Source: Spirochaetales bacterium (lineage in GTDB: Bacteria; Spirochaetota; JAAYUW01). From it: a stretch of DNA of 35,015 nucleotides. A program made the translations under genes and the position numbers. The DNA lies in assembly GCA_012797605.1 (NCBI GenBank), contig JAAZOT010000093.1:1-35015 (forward strand). The letters run 5' to 3'. The notes under the pieces are model-generated. The model was not told the DNA's origin. It did no database searches and saw nothing but the letters and a program-made list of their open reading frames with translations. Shown piece after piece: positions 25,421-34,752 of the stretch; position 1 is the stretch's first letter; the number at the start of each line of letters is the position of its first letter.

Positions 25421-26866
25421 ATGACAAGAAAAAAGAATTTATATTTATTCTTCCTTTTTTTTCTATTTTTTTTTCTAATTTTTCTATATAAAATAGAAAT
25501 AAATGCTCAGCAAAAGTATAGGATAAATGATATTAAAATTTTTGGAAATAATACTATTTCAGATTCTGAAATTGAAGATTACTTAAATATAAACAAAGAT
25601 ACGGTTGTACCAGCAGATAGATTAATCAATCTTGAAGAAAAACTTCTAAGTTGGGGGTATTTTAGCTTGGTAGTTGTAAATGTAAACCAAGTCCTTGTAA
25701 ACTCAGATAAAGAAAGTAATAAAGAAGAATCGACAGTTGAAACAACTGACAAAATGAGCGATATATTAGAAATAGTCATTCAGATCGAAGTTTCTGAAAA
25801 TTTACCAGTAAGAACTATAAAACTTGAAAATGCAAATATTTATCTCATGAATTTTAAATCCAAGATGAAATTGAAGGAAAATAAAGCTTTTAACCCTAAA
25901 TTTCTTGAAAAAGATCTACAGACATTGTCTTCATATCCTTTTGTGTCGAGAGTTTCGAGTGGCATATTGGAAAATGAATCTTTTGTCACTATAGAAATCT
26001 ATGTAAAACTTAAGAACCAGATCTCATCTGAAATTAGTCTATCTAAATTTTTATTTGCTGATTTTAATTATTACTTTGGCAAAAGGTATTTGCCATTCTA
26101 TTTCTCACTCTTTTCTTTTTATCCTTTTGAAAGTGAAAATTACTTACCTACTTTTGGAGCTTCAACAGGAGTTTCCTTTTTTAGAAACTTCTATTTTAAT
26201 ATCACTTTCACCTCTTTTTATAGCCAGACAGATGAAGATTTTTTCTCAAACACCCTTTATTTAGGCTTTAACTTAAAAGGTTCTGCAATAAAAAATGAAA
26301 ACTTTTCTATATTATTTAACCCCTTGTCTATTTCAGTTTCATATGACTTAGAGAAAAAAGAGTTTAACAATACTTCTTTATTCTTTGATTCATATTTTAA
26401 ATTTAAGAAATTCTTATCATTTTTTTTAAGATCCAATTTAGTATATTATTTTCAAGATACTAGTTTTTTTTATGGTAATGTCCCGAACAGTGGTCAGCAA
26501 ATTACATTAATTTACAATCGAGAATATGATCAATTCTTCTATCCAACTACTTTTAATTCTTTCGTTTTTAGAAGTGAACCTTCTCAAGTTATTAGAAATG
26601 GAAATTTAATCTTTTCCTCTTCTTTTGATATCCTTTTCAAGTTTTTTTCAACACAGATACTTTATCTAGGGTTAATAGGATCATTCGATTTTTTATTTAT
26701 AGATGATGGTCCAAATTATTCTAACCAATGCTTTGGCATTGGATTTATTTTTTCCATCTCAATTAAGAATATTTTAGAGCTACCTTTAACTATCCAATAT
26801 TTCTGGAATAGTACTATTGAGACTGGTACTTTTTATTTTACACTTCTATCAAAAAGATTTTCATAA
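25421..26866 (+). CDS. Omp85/BamA-like outer-membrane protein, short form with two POTRA domains
   Basis: A 481-residue protein with a signal peptide (very hydrophobic 9-23, likely cleavage after EINA). A first POTRA domain (about 32-110: INDIKIFGNNTISDSEIEDYL...LLSWGYFSLV) is followed by an acidic linker containing NKEESTVETTDKMSD. A second POTRA-like segment (about 128-205) leads into a C-terminal part made of alternating aromatic/polar beta strands (about 210-481) that looks like an outer-membrane barrel. BamA has five POTRAs and about 800 aa, so this resembles TamA-like or lineage-specific Omp85 proteins. The final strand ends KRFS, one residue past the usual terminal aromatic. Expected role: insertion or secretion at the outer membrane. 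Its stop overlaps the ribosome-binding site of the ABC ATPase gene. Confidence 0.82.
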   Translation: MTRKKNLYLFFLFFLFFFLIFLYKIEINAQQKYRINDIKIFGNNTISDSEIEDYLNINKDTVVPADRLINLEEKLLSWGYFSLVVVNVNQVLVNSDKESNKEESTVETTDKMSDILEIVIQIEVSENLPVRTIKLENANIYLMNFKSKMKLKENKAFNPKFLEKDLQTLSSYPFVSRVSSGILENESFVTIEIYVKLKNQISSEISLSKFLFADFNYYFGKRYLPFYFSLFSFYPFESENYLPTFGASTGVSFFRNFYFNITFTSFYSQTDEDFFSNTLYLGFNLKGSAIKNENFSILFNPLSISVSYDLEKKEFNNTSLFFDSYFKFKKFLSFFLRSNLVYYFQDTSFFYGNVPNSGQQITLIYNREYDQFFYPTTFNSFVFRSEPSQVIRNGNLIFSSSFDILFKFFSTQILYLGLIGSFDFLFIDDGPNYSNQCFGIGFIFSISIKNILELPLTIQYFWNSTIETGTFYFTLLSKRFS

Positions 26867-26876
26867 AGGAATTTTT

Positions 26877-27797
26877 ATGTCTGAAATTTTAAGGTTAGAA
26901 AATATCTCAAAAAATTACGGTAATTTTAAGGCTGTAGATAACCTTTCTTTCAATGTTAAGCAAGGGGAAATAATAGGTTTTCTTGGTTTAAATGGCTCTG
27001 GGAAAACAACCACAATTAAAATACTTTCTGGCCTTTTGTATGAATACGAAGGGAGATTATTTTATAAAGGTAAAAAAGAAAAAAACATTGGAAATAAAAA
27101 GGAGACAACATTTATTTTCGATTCCCAAAATTTCTATGAAAACCTCACGGCTTATGAAAATCTTTTGATTATTTCTTGTTTAAATAAAAAAAGAAGTAAA
27201 AAAGAGATTTTAAAGGTTCTTGAAGAGATTGGCCTTGCTGATTGGATTTACAAACCAGTTAAATATTTTTCAAGAGGAATGAAGCAAAGACTTGCCCTGT
27301 CTTCTGCACTTTTACTTAACCCTTCATTTTTAATACTAGATGAACCAACTAATGGTTTGGATATTGATGGAATCTATTTTTGTGAAAACTATTTTTCAAA
27401 ACTTGCAACAGCTGGATGCACGATACTTCTTTCATCACATTATCTTGAAGAGGTAGAAAGACTTGCAGACCATATTGTAATAATCCATAAGGGTGTAAAA
27501 AAATTTGATGGAGATAAACAATCATTATCTGTTCTTAAAATAATAGGTGCCAATTATATTTTTAAAAAAAATCTTGAAAGTATGAGCATAGAAAAATTGA
27601 ATTTTTTTCTTAAAAATAATGATATAAACCCACTTTCGCTTAATTTTAAGGAAAATAATTTTGAAATTTCCTTTGATAAAGACTCAATAGAAAAAATTGA
27701 ACTTATAAATAATTTTGTCAAAGACAACTTCGATGGTCTATTATTTATTCAGCCAATACAGAAGCATTTAAAAGAATTATTTTTCAATCAAAGTTAG
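26877..27797 (+). CDS. ABC transporter ATP-binding protein (ABC-2 type)
   Basis: A 306-residue ATPase subunit. Walker A GLNGSGKT is at 37-44, the signature is FSRGMKQR (the common variant in ABC-2 exporters), Walker B is FLILDEPTNGLD and the switch His is in LLSSHYLEE. A C-terminal extension (about 215-306) is typical of CcmA/DRA-type subunits. The start is ATG 26877, with AAAGGA six bases upstream; a longer frame from 26817 overlaps the previous gene and is rejected. It pairs with the permease gene 25 bases downstream. The substrate is unknown; the coupling to an outer-membrane gene suggests an envelope component. Confidence 0.93.
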   Translation: MSEILRLENISKNYGNFKAVDNLSFNVKQGEIIGFLGLNGSGKTTTIKILSGLLYEYEGRLFYKGKKEKNIGNKKETTFIFDSQNFYENLTAYENLLIISCLNKKRSKKEILKVLEEIGLADWIYKPVKYFSRGMKQRLALSSALLLNPSFLILDEPTNGLDIDGIYFCENYFSKLATAGCTILLSSHYLEEVERLADHIVIIHKGVKKFDGDKQSLSVLKIIGANYIFKKNLESMSIEKLNFFLKNNDINPLSLNFKENNFEISFDKDSIEKIELINNFVKDNFDGLLFIQPIQKHLKELFFNQS

Positions 27798-27822
27798 AAA
27801 ATTAAATATTATGAGGTTAAAT

Positions 27823-28602
27823 ATGAACTATACCAACTCCTATCTTAAAATTGAATTTATTAAAGCAAAAAAGAATATCTCTCTTTTTATTTTCCTTTTT
27901 ACATTACTTTTTATTTCTATGATTTTGACATTTATTTTACATCTTCAAAGGGTTGGTTTAAGTGGTAATCAAAATATACCATTAAATTATTCTTATGGTG
28001 GGTACGCCTTTAGCATTTGCTTTTATCTCTCTTTAATTATTTTTACTATCTTTGTAGATAGTGATATTAGAGATGAGATAAAAAGCAATAAAATCAATAT
28101 TCTATTTACTCAATCTTCAAAAAGAATTTCCTACTATTTTGGTAAAGTATTTTTTTGGACAACTTTTCTATTTTTAGTAAGTGTAATTCTTACGACAATT
28201 TGTTGGCTACTAAGTTCAAAACTTATTTTTGCCAATAGGCCTCCAAGACTTTCCGACAATTCTGTTTTCCCTTTAACTTACATAATATTAAACTTAATAA
28301 CCCAACTTGTTTTGCTATTGCCCTCGATTCTTTTTTTTATTAATCTCTCTTTTATCTCAGGGTTTTTCTTTTATTCATCAGCGGCTGGAATATTATTTAA
28401 TATATTTGTAGTTATTTTCTCAATTCAGTTAAAATCATTGATTCTATATCCTTTAAATAAAATGGCTTTCCCTATTCAACCGATATCTTTACCTAAAATT
28501 TTTGATAATAAATCTTTAATATCTCTTTTAACTGTGATTTTCTTTAATATTCTATTTTATTTTATAGTAAAATCCTTTATCTCAAAAAGAGAATTTAGGT
28601 AA
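27823..28602 (+). CDS. ABC-2 type permease
   Basis: A 259-residue membrane protein with about six hydrophobic spans: near 18-38, 60-80, 105-126, 152-176, 179-206 and 235-253. The layout matches ABC-2 (NosY/YhaP-like) permeases. ATG 27823 is chosen because GAGG lies six bases upstream; an in-frame ATG four codons earlier overlaps that site. It should form an exporter or envelope-maintenance ABC complex with the preceding ATPase. It is the last gene of the FG-GAP/Omp85/ABC group; no GC-rich terminator follows, only AT-rich spacer before ileS. Confidence 0.87.
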   Translation: MNYTNSYLKIEFIKAKKNISLFIFLFTLLFISMILTFILHLQRVGLSGNQNIPLNYSYGGYAFSICFYLSLIIFTIFVDSDIRDEIKSNKINILFTQSSKRISYYFGKVFFWTTFLFLVSVILTTICWLLSSKLIFANRPPRLSDNSVFPLTYIILNLITQLVLLLPSILFFINLSFISGFFFYSSAAGILFNIFVVIFSIQLKSLILYPLNKMAFPIQPISLPKIFDNKSLISLLTVIFFNILFYFIVKSFISKREFR

Positions 28603-28717
28603 AAAATATTTATATTTGCAAAATCTTTTATATTAGTTAAATTTGCTATATAGAATTTACAAGAATATTTAATCTACTGATCTTTTTTCCTTTTTAATCT
28701 TTTTTCTTTGAGTTTTA

Positions 28718-28723
28718 TATAAT
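28718..28723 (+). promoter_or_regulatory. Possible -10 box upstream of ileS
   Basis: TATAAT lies 25 bases before the ileS start codon, followed by a TTAGGAG ribosome-binding site. The -35 position has only T-rich sequence. The 146-bp gap is too short for a T-box leader and contains no T-box consensus. Confidence 0.3.
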
Positions 28724-28748
28724 TTAATACCTTTAGGAGATTTAGTTT

Positions 28749-31700
28749 ATGTTTGAACCAGTTAATCAACATGTGAATTTTCCAGAATTAGAGGAAAAGG
28801 TACTTGAATTCTGGGGAAAAGAAAATATCTTTGAGAAATCCTTAAAGATTAGGGAAGATTCTGATGCTTTTGTTTTTTATGATGGACCTCCTTTTGCAAC
28901 TGGACTTCCTCACTATGGGCATTTTGTTCCAGGTCTCTTGAAGGACATTATACCAAGATATAAAACCATGAAAGGTTATCATGTCGATAGAAGGTGGGGT
29001 TGGGATTGTCATGGACTTCCAGTTGAAAATGAGATGGAAAAAGAGTTAAACCTATTAACCAAAAAAGATATCCTTGCCTATGGTATTGATAAGTTCAACG
29101 AATCATGCAGAAGCATAGTTTTAAGATATACCTCGGAGTGGGAAAGGATAATAAGTAGAAGTGGAAGATGGGTTGATTTTAAGAACTCCTATAGAACAAT
29201 GGATCCTTATTATATGGAATCTATATGGTGGGTATTCAAAACATTATGGGACAAAGGGCTCATATACGAAGGTTTTAAGATTCTTCCATATTGTCCAAGA
29301 TGTGCGACACCTCTATCAAACTTCGAGGTGAATCAAGGATATAAAGATGTCAAAGATCCAGCTATAACCATAAAATTTAAATCTAAAGATGAAGATGATT
29401 TATATTATCTTGCTTGGACTACGACACCTTGGACACTCCCATCTAATCTTGCCTTAGCCGTTGGACCAGAAATCAAATATGTAGAAGTTTTTGATCATCA
29501 GTCTAAAGAAAGATTTGTCTTAGCTTTAGCAAGATTAGAACATTACTATAAAAACTCTCAAGATTATACCATTAAAAAAAGATTTTTAGGAAAAGATATA
29601 GAAGGCAAAAGATATATCCCGTTATTTCCTTACTTTGAAAATATTAGTGAAAATGCTTTCAAGATTGTTTTAGGTGATTATGTATCTATAGAAGATGGTA
29701 CTGGTATTGTTCATACTGCACCTGGTTTTGGTGAAGATGACTATAATACTGGTATAAAGTATAATCTTCCGATAGTTTCACCTGTCGATGAAAATGGTGA
29801 ATTTACTGAAGAAGTCTTTGACTACAAAATGATGCATGTAAAAAAAGCAGATCCTCTTATTATTGAAGATTTGAAAAAGCGAAACCTTCTTGTCAAAAAA
29901 GAAACCATCAACCACTCCTATCCACATTGTTGGAGATGTGATTCACCATTAATATACAAATCAATATCTACCTGGTTTGTAAAGATCGAGCCTATAAAAC
30001 AGAAAATGATAGAAAGTAATCAGCAGATAAATTGGGTGCCTGAGCATATAAAAGAAGGAAGATTTGGGAAATGGCTTGAAGGTGCCAGAGATTGGGCTAT
30101 TTCCAGAAATAGATTCTGGGGGACACCACTTCCAGTATGGAAATGTGAAGATTGTGGTGAAACCTTATGTATTGGCTCTATTGAAGAACTTGAAAAACTA
30201 AGTGGCAAAAAATTCAATGATATACACAAGCATTTTGTCGATGATATACATTTCAAATGCTCAAAGTGTGGCGGTAAAATGACAAGGATTCCAGAAGTCC
30301 TTGATTGCTGGTTTGAATCAGGTAGTATGCCTTATGCTCAGGAACATTATCCTTTTGAAAACAAGGAGAAATTTTTAAGTAGATTCCCTGCTGACTTTAT
30401 TGCAGAAGGTTTAGATCAGACAAGAGGTTGGTTTTATACATTAACTGTTTTAGCAGCTGCATTGTTTGGAAAACCAGCTTTCAAAAATTGTATAGTAAAT
30501 GGTCTTGTACTTGATGAGCATGGTAAAAAGATGAGCAAAAGACTTAAAAATTACCCTGAGCCTATGTATATTATGGATAAATATGGCGCGGATGCATTAA
30601 GGCTATATTTAGTAAATTCCGCCGTGATAAGGGCTGAAGAACTAAACTTCTCAGAAACAGGAGTTAAAGAGATTGTAAAAAATATACTCTTACCACTTTG
30701 GAACTCTTATTCTTTCTTCATAACTTACGCAATCATAGACAAATGGAACCCCAAACATGATATTATAGAAAACCCAGAAAAAATGAAAAATTTTTCAAAT
30801 GAACTTGATAGATGGATAATTTCAAGTATGCAATCCCTTATAAAAAAAGTCACAGAAGCAACAGAATCATATAAATTATACCTTGCAATTCCACCAATCA
30901 TTGAATTCATAGATATTTTAACAAATTGGTATATTCGAAGATCTAGAAGGAGATTTTGGAAGTCTGAAAATGATAAGGATAAGGATGAGGCTTACCATAC
31001 TTTATATTATATTCTTTTAACTCTATCAAAAGTTGCAGCACCTTATATTCCATTTATAACTGAAGCCATATATAAAAATATAAAAACTGAAAAAATGAGC
31101 GAATCAGTTCATCTTACAGATTATCCTGTAGCTATCGAAAATCTTATAGATAAAGAACTTGAAAAAAGAATGGAATTGATCCAGAAAGCAGTTGCACTTG
31201 GAAGAAACTTGAGAACTCAGTATGATCTTAAAGTCAGACAACCTCTTTTAAAAGTAATAATAATTGACCCTTACAAAGATGAATTAAAACTAATTTCTGA
31301 TTTTGAAGATCTTGTTAAAGAAGAGTTAAATGTAAAAGAGGTTATCTTTTCATCGGAAGAGACTAGCATTGTGCAATACAGTGCAAAACCAAATTTTAGG
31401 AAACTCGGAAAGATTCTTGGGAGTAAAATTTCAGTGGTTCAAAAATTGCTCTCTAACCTGACATCGAGTCAAATAGAGAAAATTATCAAAGGTGAAAAAA
31501 TAGTATTAAGTCAAAACGATTTTTCATATGAGTTTGCTTTAGATGATATTACTGTTGAAAGGAAACCTGTTGAGGGACTTGCAACAGCTAATGAAGGGCA
31601 TATCACTGTCGCACTAGATACAAACATCACTTTGGAATTAAAGATGGAATGTGATGCAAGAGAAATTATCAACAAGATACAGAATATGAGAAAAGAGCAA

Positions 31701-31916
31701 AATTTCTCAGTTACAGACAGGATAAAAGTTTCAATTTGGACAGAAGCTTCTTTATTTAATAGCATTGAGAAATTTAAAGATTACATCTGTTCCGAAACCC
31801 TTTGTCTTTCATTAAATTATCTGGATATTAAAGAAAATGAACCTCATATCGACTCAAAAGAATGGGAGATTAATGAGTATAAAGCAAGAATTTTGGTTGA
31901 GAATTTCAAAAATTAA
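28749..31916 (+). CDS. ileS: Isoleucyl-tRNA synthetase, eukaryote-like (IleRS2) type
   Basis: Charges tRNA-Ile with isoleucine. The class I signature HIGH appears as HYGH (55-58) and KMSKS as KMSKR (594-598). The editing domain (CP1) is present, with the TTPWTLPSN motif. The context FATGLPHYGHFVPGLLKDII, the KMSKR form and the 1055-aa length place it with the eukaryote-like IleRS2 group, not the typical bacterial IleRS1 of about 930 aa ending in a zinc finger. IleRS2 enzymes are often resistant to mupirocin. Zinc-like cysteine pairs occur internally (CPRCATP, CWRCDSP, CEDCGETLC, CSKCGGKM). Its stop overlaps the tldD region, and tldD and tldE follow in the same direction. Confidence 0.96.
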   Translation: MFEPVNQHVNFPELEEKVLEFWGKENIFEKSLKIREDSDAFVFYDGPPFATGLPHYGHFVPGLLKDIIPRYKTMKGYHVDRRWGWDCHGLPVENEMEKELNLLTKKDILAYGIDKFNESCRSIVLRYTSEWERIISRSGRWVDFKNSYRTMDPYYMESIWWVFKTLWDKGLIYEGFKILPYCPRCATPLSNFEVNQGYKDVKDPAITIKFKSKDEDDLYYLAWTTTPWTLPSNLALAVGPEIKYVEVFDHQSKERFVLALARLEHYYKNSQDYTIKKRFLGKDIEGKRYIPLFPYFENISENAFKIVLGDYVSIEDGTGIVHTAPGFGEDDYNTGIKYNLPIVSPVDENGEFTEEVFDYKMMHVKKADPLIIEDLKKRNLLVKKETINHSYPHCWRCDSPLIYKSISTWFVKIEPIKQKMIESNQQINWVPEHIKEGRFGKWLEGARDWAISRNRFWGTPLPVWKCEDCGETLCIGSIEELEKLSGKKFNDIHKHFVDDIHFKCSKCGGKMTRIPEVLDCWFESGSMPYAQEHYPFENKEKFLSRFPADFIAEGLDQTRGWFYTLTVLAAALFGKPAFKNCIVNGLVLDEHGKKMSKRLKNYPEPMYIMDKYGADALRLYLVNSAVIRAEELNFSETGVKEIVKNILLPLWNSYSFFITYAIIDKWNPKHDIIENPEKMKNFSNELDRWIISSMQSLIKKVTEATESYKLYLAIPPIIEFIDILTNWYIRRSRRRFWKSENDKDKDEAYHTLYYILLTLSKVAAPYIPFITEAIYKNIKTEKMSESVHLTDYPVAIENLIDKELEKRMELIQKAVALGRNLRTQYDLKVRQPLLKVIIIDPYKDELKLISDFEDLVKEELNVKEVIFSSEETSIVQYSAKPNFRKLGKILGSKISVVQKLLSNLTSSQIEKIIKGEKIVLSQNDFSYEFALDDITVERKPVEGLATANEGHITVALDTNITLELKMECDAREIINKIQNMRKEQNFSVTDRIKVSIWTEASLFNSIEKFKDYICSETLCLSLNYLDIKENEPHIDSKEWEINEYKARILVENFKN

Positions 31917-31930
31917 TGAAGAGGAAAAAA

Positions 31931-33325
31931 ATGATTGAATTAAAAGATTATCAAAATCATTTTGCGAAGGCAGTTGAAAAACTTGAAAGCAAATTCCCCT
32001 ATTCATCAGCCTTCGCCCAAAAACTAGAATCAAAAAACATAACTTCGTCAACAAGAGAGGATAGTATCGCTTTCCCTGATCCTCAAGCAGGTTTTACTCT
32101 TACAATTTTTAATGGTGAACATTTTTATGAATACTTTTCTAGCAATCTTTCTACCAATGAAATTGATCGAGCAGTCGACTATCTTTTAAACTTAAATGTT
32201 GTCAACAAAAAAGAGGTTTCAATAGACCCCGGCGAAAAGATAGAGAAGGATTTTTATCAACCTATAAAAATTGACCCTTCATCAATTCCGCTATCTTCCT
32301 ATCTTGATAAGGCAAAAGAAAATAGAAAACATATTGAAGAACTTTCAAATCTTATACAGATGGCTATGTTTAGACTTGGATATGAAAAAAGGGATGAGCT
32401 TTTTGTTAATAGAAATAAAAAATTATTCCAAAGTCTTTGTAGATTTGAATCTATCTACTTTTTTGTCTTATCTGATGGTAAAAATTCAGCAAATATGTTC
32501 GATGGATTTGGTAAAATTGGTGGATTTGAACATGCAGATTTTGACACTAACAAAGCAAGAAAAAGCGTTGATGATGCCTTAAAAATTCTTGGGGCTCCAA
32601 GACTCAATCCTGGTACTTATACATGTATTTTTTCTCCAGCTATGGCTGGTATGTTCGCACATGAAGCATTTGGTCATGGAACAGAAACAGATATGTTCTT
32701 GAAAAAGAGAGCTAAGGGTGAAGAATACATTGGTAAACAGGTGGCTTCAAAACTCGTAAATATGTGGGATAACCCAATACTTGGGGAGCAATATCCTGAA
32801 GCCTGCGCATCCTTTTTCTTCGACCATGAAGGACAACTTTCAAAAGCGACTCAAATAATCAAAGATGGTATTTTAGTTTCAGGTCTTACAGATTTAAACT
32901 CAGCCTCTAGATTAAAAATTCAAAGAACTCCTAACGGAAGAAGAGAATCCTATAGTCACAAATCATACGCAAGAATGACAAATACCTATTTTGAAAATGG
33001 CAATACTCCATTTAAAAAAATGCTTGAAAAGGTAGATTATGGTTTTTATGTTGACCATGCAACAAATGGTATGGAAGATCCTAAGGGTTGGGGTATTCAA
33101 CTTGAAGCCCTTTATGCTGCTGAAATTAAAAATGGTGCCTTTACTGGGAAAGTATTCTCACCTGTAATTGTTACAGGTTATGTTCCAGATTTACTTATGA
33201 GTATTTCTTATATTGGCGATGACTTCAAAGTTTCTTCACTTGGTTATTGTGGAAAAGGTCACAAAGAATGGGTAAAAGTCACCGATGCAGGCCCTCACCT
33301 ATTACTCAAAGCTCGCCTTGCTTAA
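31931..33325 (+). CDS. tldD: TldD-family metalloprotease
   Basis: Catalytic subunit of the TldD/TldE (PmbA) heterodimeric zinc protease, which in E. coli trims peptides such as pro-microcin B17 and degrades CcdA. The metal-binding motif HEAFGH is at 244-248 (HExxxH), followed by GTETDMF. A further conserved region is GRRESYSHKSYARMTNTYFENG near residues 335-357. ATG 31931 is preferred because GAGG lies six bases upstream; an earlier ATG at 31916 overlaps the ileS stop. Length 464 aa is normal. tldE follows after 17 bases, so both subunits are encoded together. The natural substrate here is unknown. Confidence 0.93.
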   Translation: MIELKDYQNHFAKAVEKLESKFPYSSAFAQKLESKNITSSTREDSIAFPDPQAGFTLTIFNGEHFYEYFSSNLSTNEIDRAVDYLLNLNVVNKKEVSIDPGEKIEKDFYQPIKIDPSSIPLSSYLDKAKENRKHIEELSNLIQMAMFRLGYEKRDELFVNRNKKLFQSLCRFESIYFFVLSDGKNSANMFDGFGKIGGFEHADFDTNKARKSVDDALKILGAPRLNPGTYTCIFSPAMAGMFAHEAFGHGTETDMFLKKRAKGEEYIGKQVASKLVNMWDNPILGEQYPEACASFFFDHEGQLSKATQIIKDGILVSGLTDLNSASRLKIQRTPNGRRESYSHKSYARMTNTYFENGNTPFKKMLEKVDYGFYVDHATNGMEDPKGWGIQLEALYAAEIKNGAFTGKVFSPVIVTGYVPDLLMSISYIGDDFKVSSLGYCGKGHKEWVKVTDAGPHLLLKARLA

Positions 33326-33342
33326 AATAAAGGAGACTTATA

Positions 33343-34653
33343 ATGGAAAATAAATTTCATCAAAAAATTGTGGGTTGTCTGAAAAAGCAACAAGTTTATT
33401 TTTGGACGGTTAAAAGTATTTTTGAAAGAAGAGCAGAAAGTTATTTTATCTTTGGTCAACCTGAAAATCAAAGATGTGGTGAATCTGAAAAGCATACAAT
33501 ATTTTTATGGATTATAAATGAGGATAGCAAAGGTAAATTCATTGGGAATTCAACGGTTACTGTCTCTGAAAAATCATCTGATGACGAGATCGAAAAGATT
33601 ATAAATGATGCTATCACAGCAGCAAAGCTTGTGAAAAATCCATTTTATGAAATACCTACTCAAAGATATGAATATCCATCATTTTCAAATACAGATGATG
33701 CTATAAAAAAAAGCCCATCTGAAGTCTGCTCAAATATTTCTTCTCAGATTAAAAATACAAGCTCTAACTTAAAAGATGTTAAGCTTTCTACTACAGAACT
33801 TTTTGTTTCATATATTCAGGAAAAGATGACAACTTCAGCTGGAAATACTTACGAATTCGATCACTCAAAGTTAATGATAGAAGGTGTTTTTCTCGCTGGC
33901 AAAAATCTTGAAACAGAAAGTTTTTTCACAGAGCAAGCCGTCTTTATTGATGATTTAAATATTTCTGAAATCTTGACCAATCAAGCCAAGTATGCAAATG
34001 ACTCTATCGATGCACAGCCTCTACCTACTGGGAAATACAATGTAGTTTTTAGTCTTGAAGCTCTTGAAAATTTCTTTGATTTTTTCTATACTCATGCAAA
34101 TGCGATGGCTGTTTATAATAAATTTTCATTATTGAAACTAAATCAACCTATTTCTGAGAATGCTCCAAAAACCGCTTTAACAATCAAGGTTAATCCTCAA
34201 TTGAAAGGCGGTCTTTTTTCAGCTATTTCTGACCAATTTGGAATCCCTCTTAAACCTTTTATAATAATCGACAAAAATCTAATGCAGCAATATATAGCAC
34301 AACTACAATATTCTAAATACTTAAATATTCCCTATACTGGTCCTGCGACAAATATGATTATTGATAAAGGAGATATTTCTTTAGATGAACTTACTTCAAA
34401 AGAAGGTACAGTTCATCTTTTAAGATTCAGTGCTTTTAGCCCCAAAGATATAACTGGAGATTTTTCTTCTGAAATCAGACTTGGATATATTACAAAAGAT
34501 GACAAAAAAATCCCAATAAAGGGTGGTTCTGTTTCTGGTAACTTAAGAAATCTTATCCATTCAATGATACTAACAAATAAAATTGTAAAAATTGGCAGTT
34601 ATATTGGACCTGACGGGATTTATCTCGAAGGTGTTGATATAGCAGGAGAATAA
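33343..34653 (+). CDS. TldE/PmbA-family protein, partner of TldD
   Basis: A 436-residue protein of the TldD/PmbA superfamily that lacks the HExxxH motif, so it is the non-catalytic TldE (PmbA) side of the heterodimer. Family-like segments are the N-terminal mixed alpha/beta part with VSEKSSDDEIEKIINDAITAAK, and the C-terminal GDISLDELTSKEGTVHLL and IKGGSVSGNLRNLI stretches, typical of the beta-rich half. A strong AAGGAG site precedes the ATG. It is the last gene of ileS-tldD-tldE and is followed by a clear terminator. Confidence 0.88.
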   Translation: MENKFHQKIVGCLKKQQVYFWTVKSIFERRAESYFIFGQPENQRCGESEKHTIFLWIINEDSKGKFIGNSTVTVSEKSSDDEIEKIINDAITAAKLVKNPFYEIPTQRYEYPSFSNTDDAIKKSPSEVCSNISSQIKNTSSNLKDVKLSTTELFVSYIQEKMTTSAGNTYEFDHSKLMIEGVFLAGKNLETESFFTEQAVFIDDLNISEILTNQAKYANDSIDAQPLPTGKYNVVFSLEALENFFDFFYTHANAMAVYNKFSLLKLNQPISENAPKTALTIKVNPQLKGGLFSAISDQFGIPLKPFIIIDKNLMQQYIAQLQYSKYLNIPYTGPATNMIIDKGDISLDELTSKEGTVHLLRFSAFSPKDITGDFSSEIRLGYITKDDKKIPIKGGSVSGNLRNLIHSMILTNKIVKIGSYIGPDGIYLEGVDIAGE

Positions 34654-34717
34654 TTTTATTTGTTTCAATTTATTGCAAGCTTATAGAGTTGCAAATGAGA
34701 AGATTAATTATCTATTA

Positions 34718-34748
34718 TAAAAAATGCCCGGTTTTACCGGGCTTTTTT
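34718..34748. terminator. Bidirectional terminator between tldE and the tRNA cluster
   Basis: GCCCGG (34726-34731) and CCGGGC (34737-34742) form a perfect GC-rich stem around TTTTA. Six T follow on the plus strand, and an A-run precedes that reads as T on the minus strand. It should end the ileS-tldD-tldE transcript and, from the other side, the tRNA transcript that stops at tRNA-Leu. Confidence 0.93.
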
Positions 34749-34752
34749 AATA

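Noticed and set aside
26817-26876. N-terminal extension of the ABC ATPase
   Set aside because: It overlaps the outer-membrane protein gene, and a strong AAAGGA site supports ATG 26877 followed by a normal ABC N-terminus.
28603-28748. T-box riboswitch upstream of ileS
   Set aside because: The gap is only 146 bases, with no T-box consensus, specifier stem or terminator hairpin.
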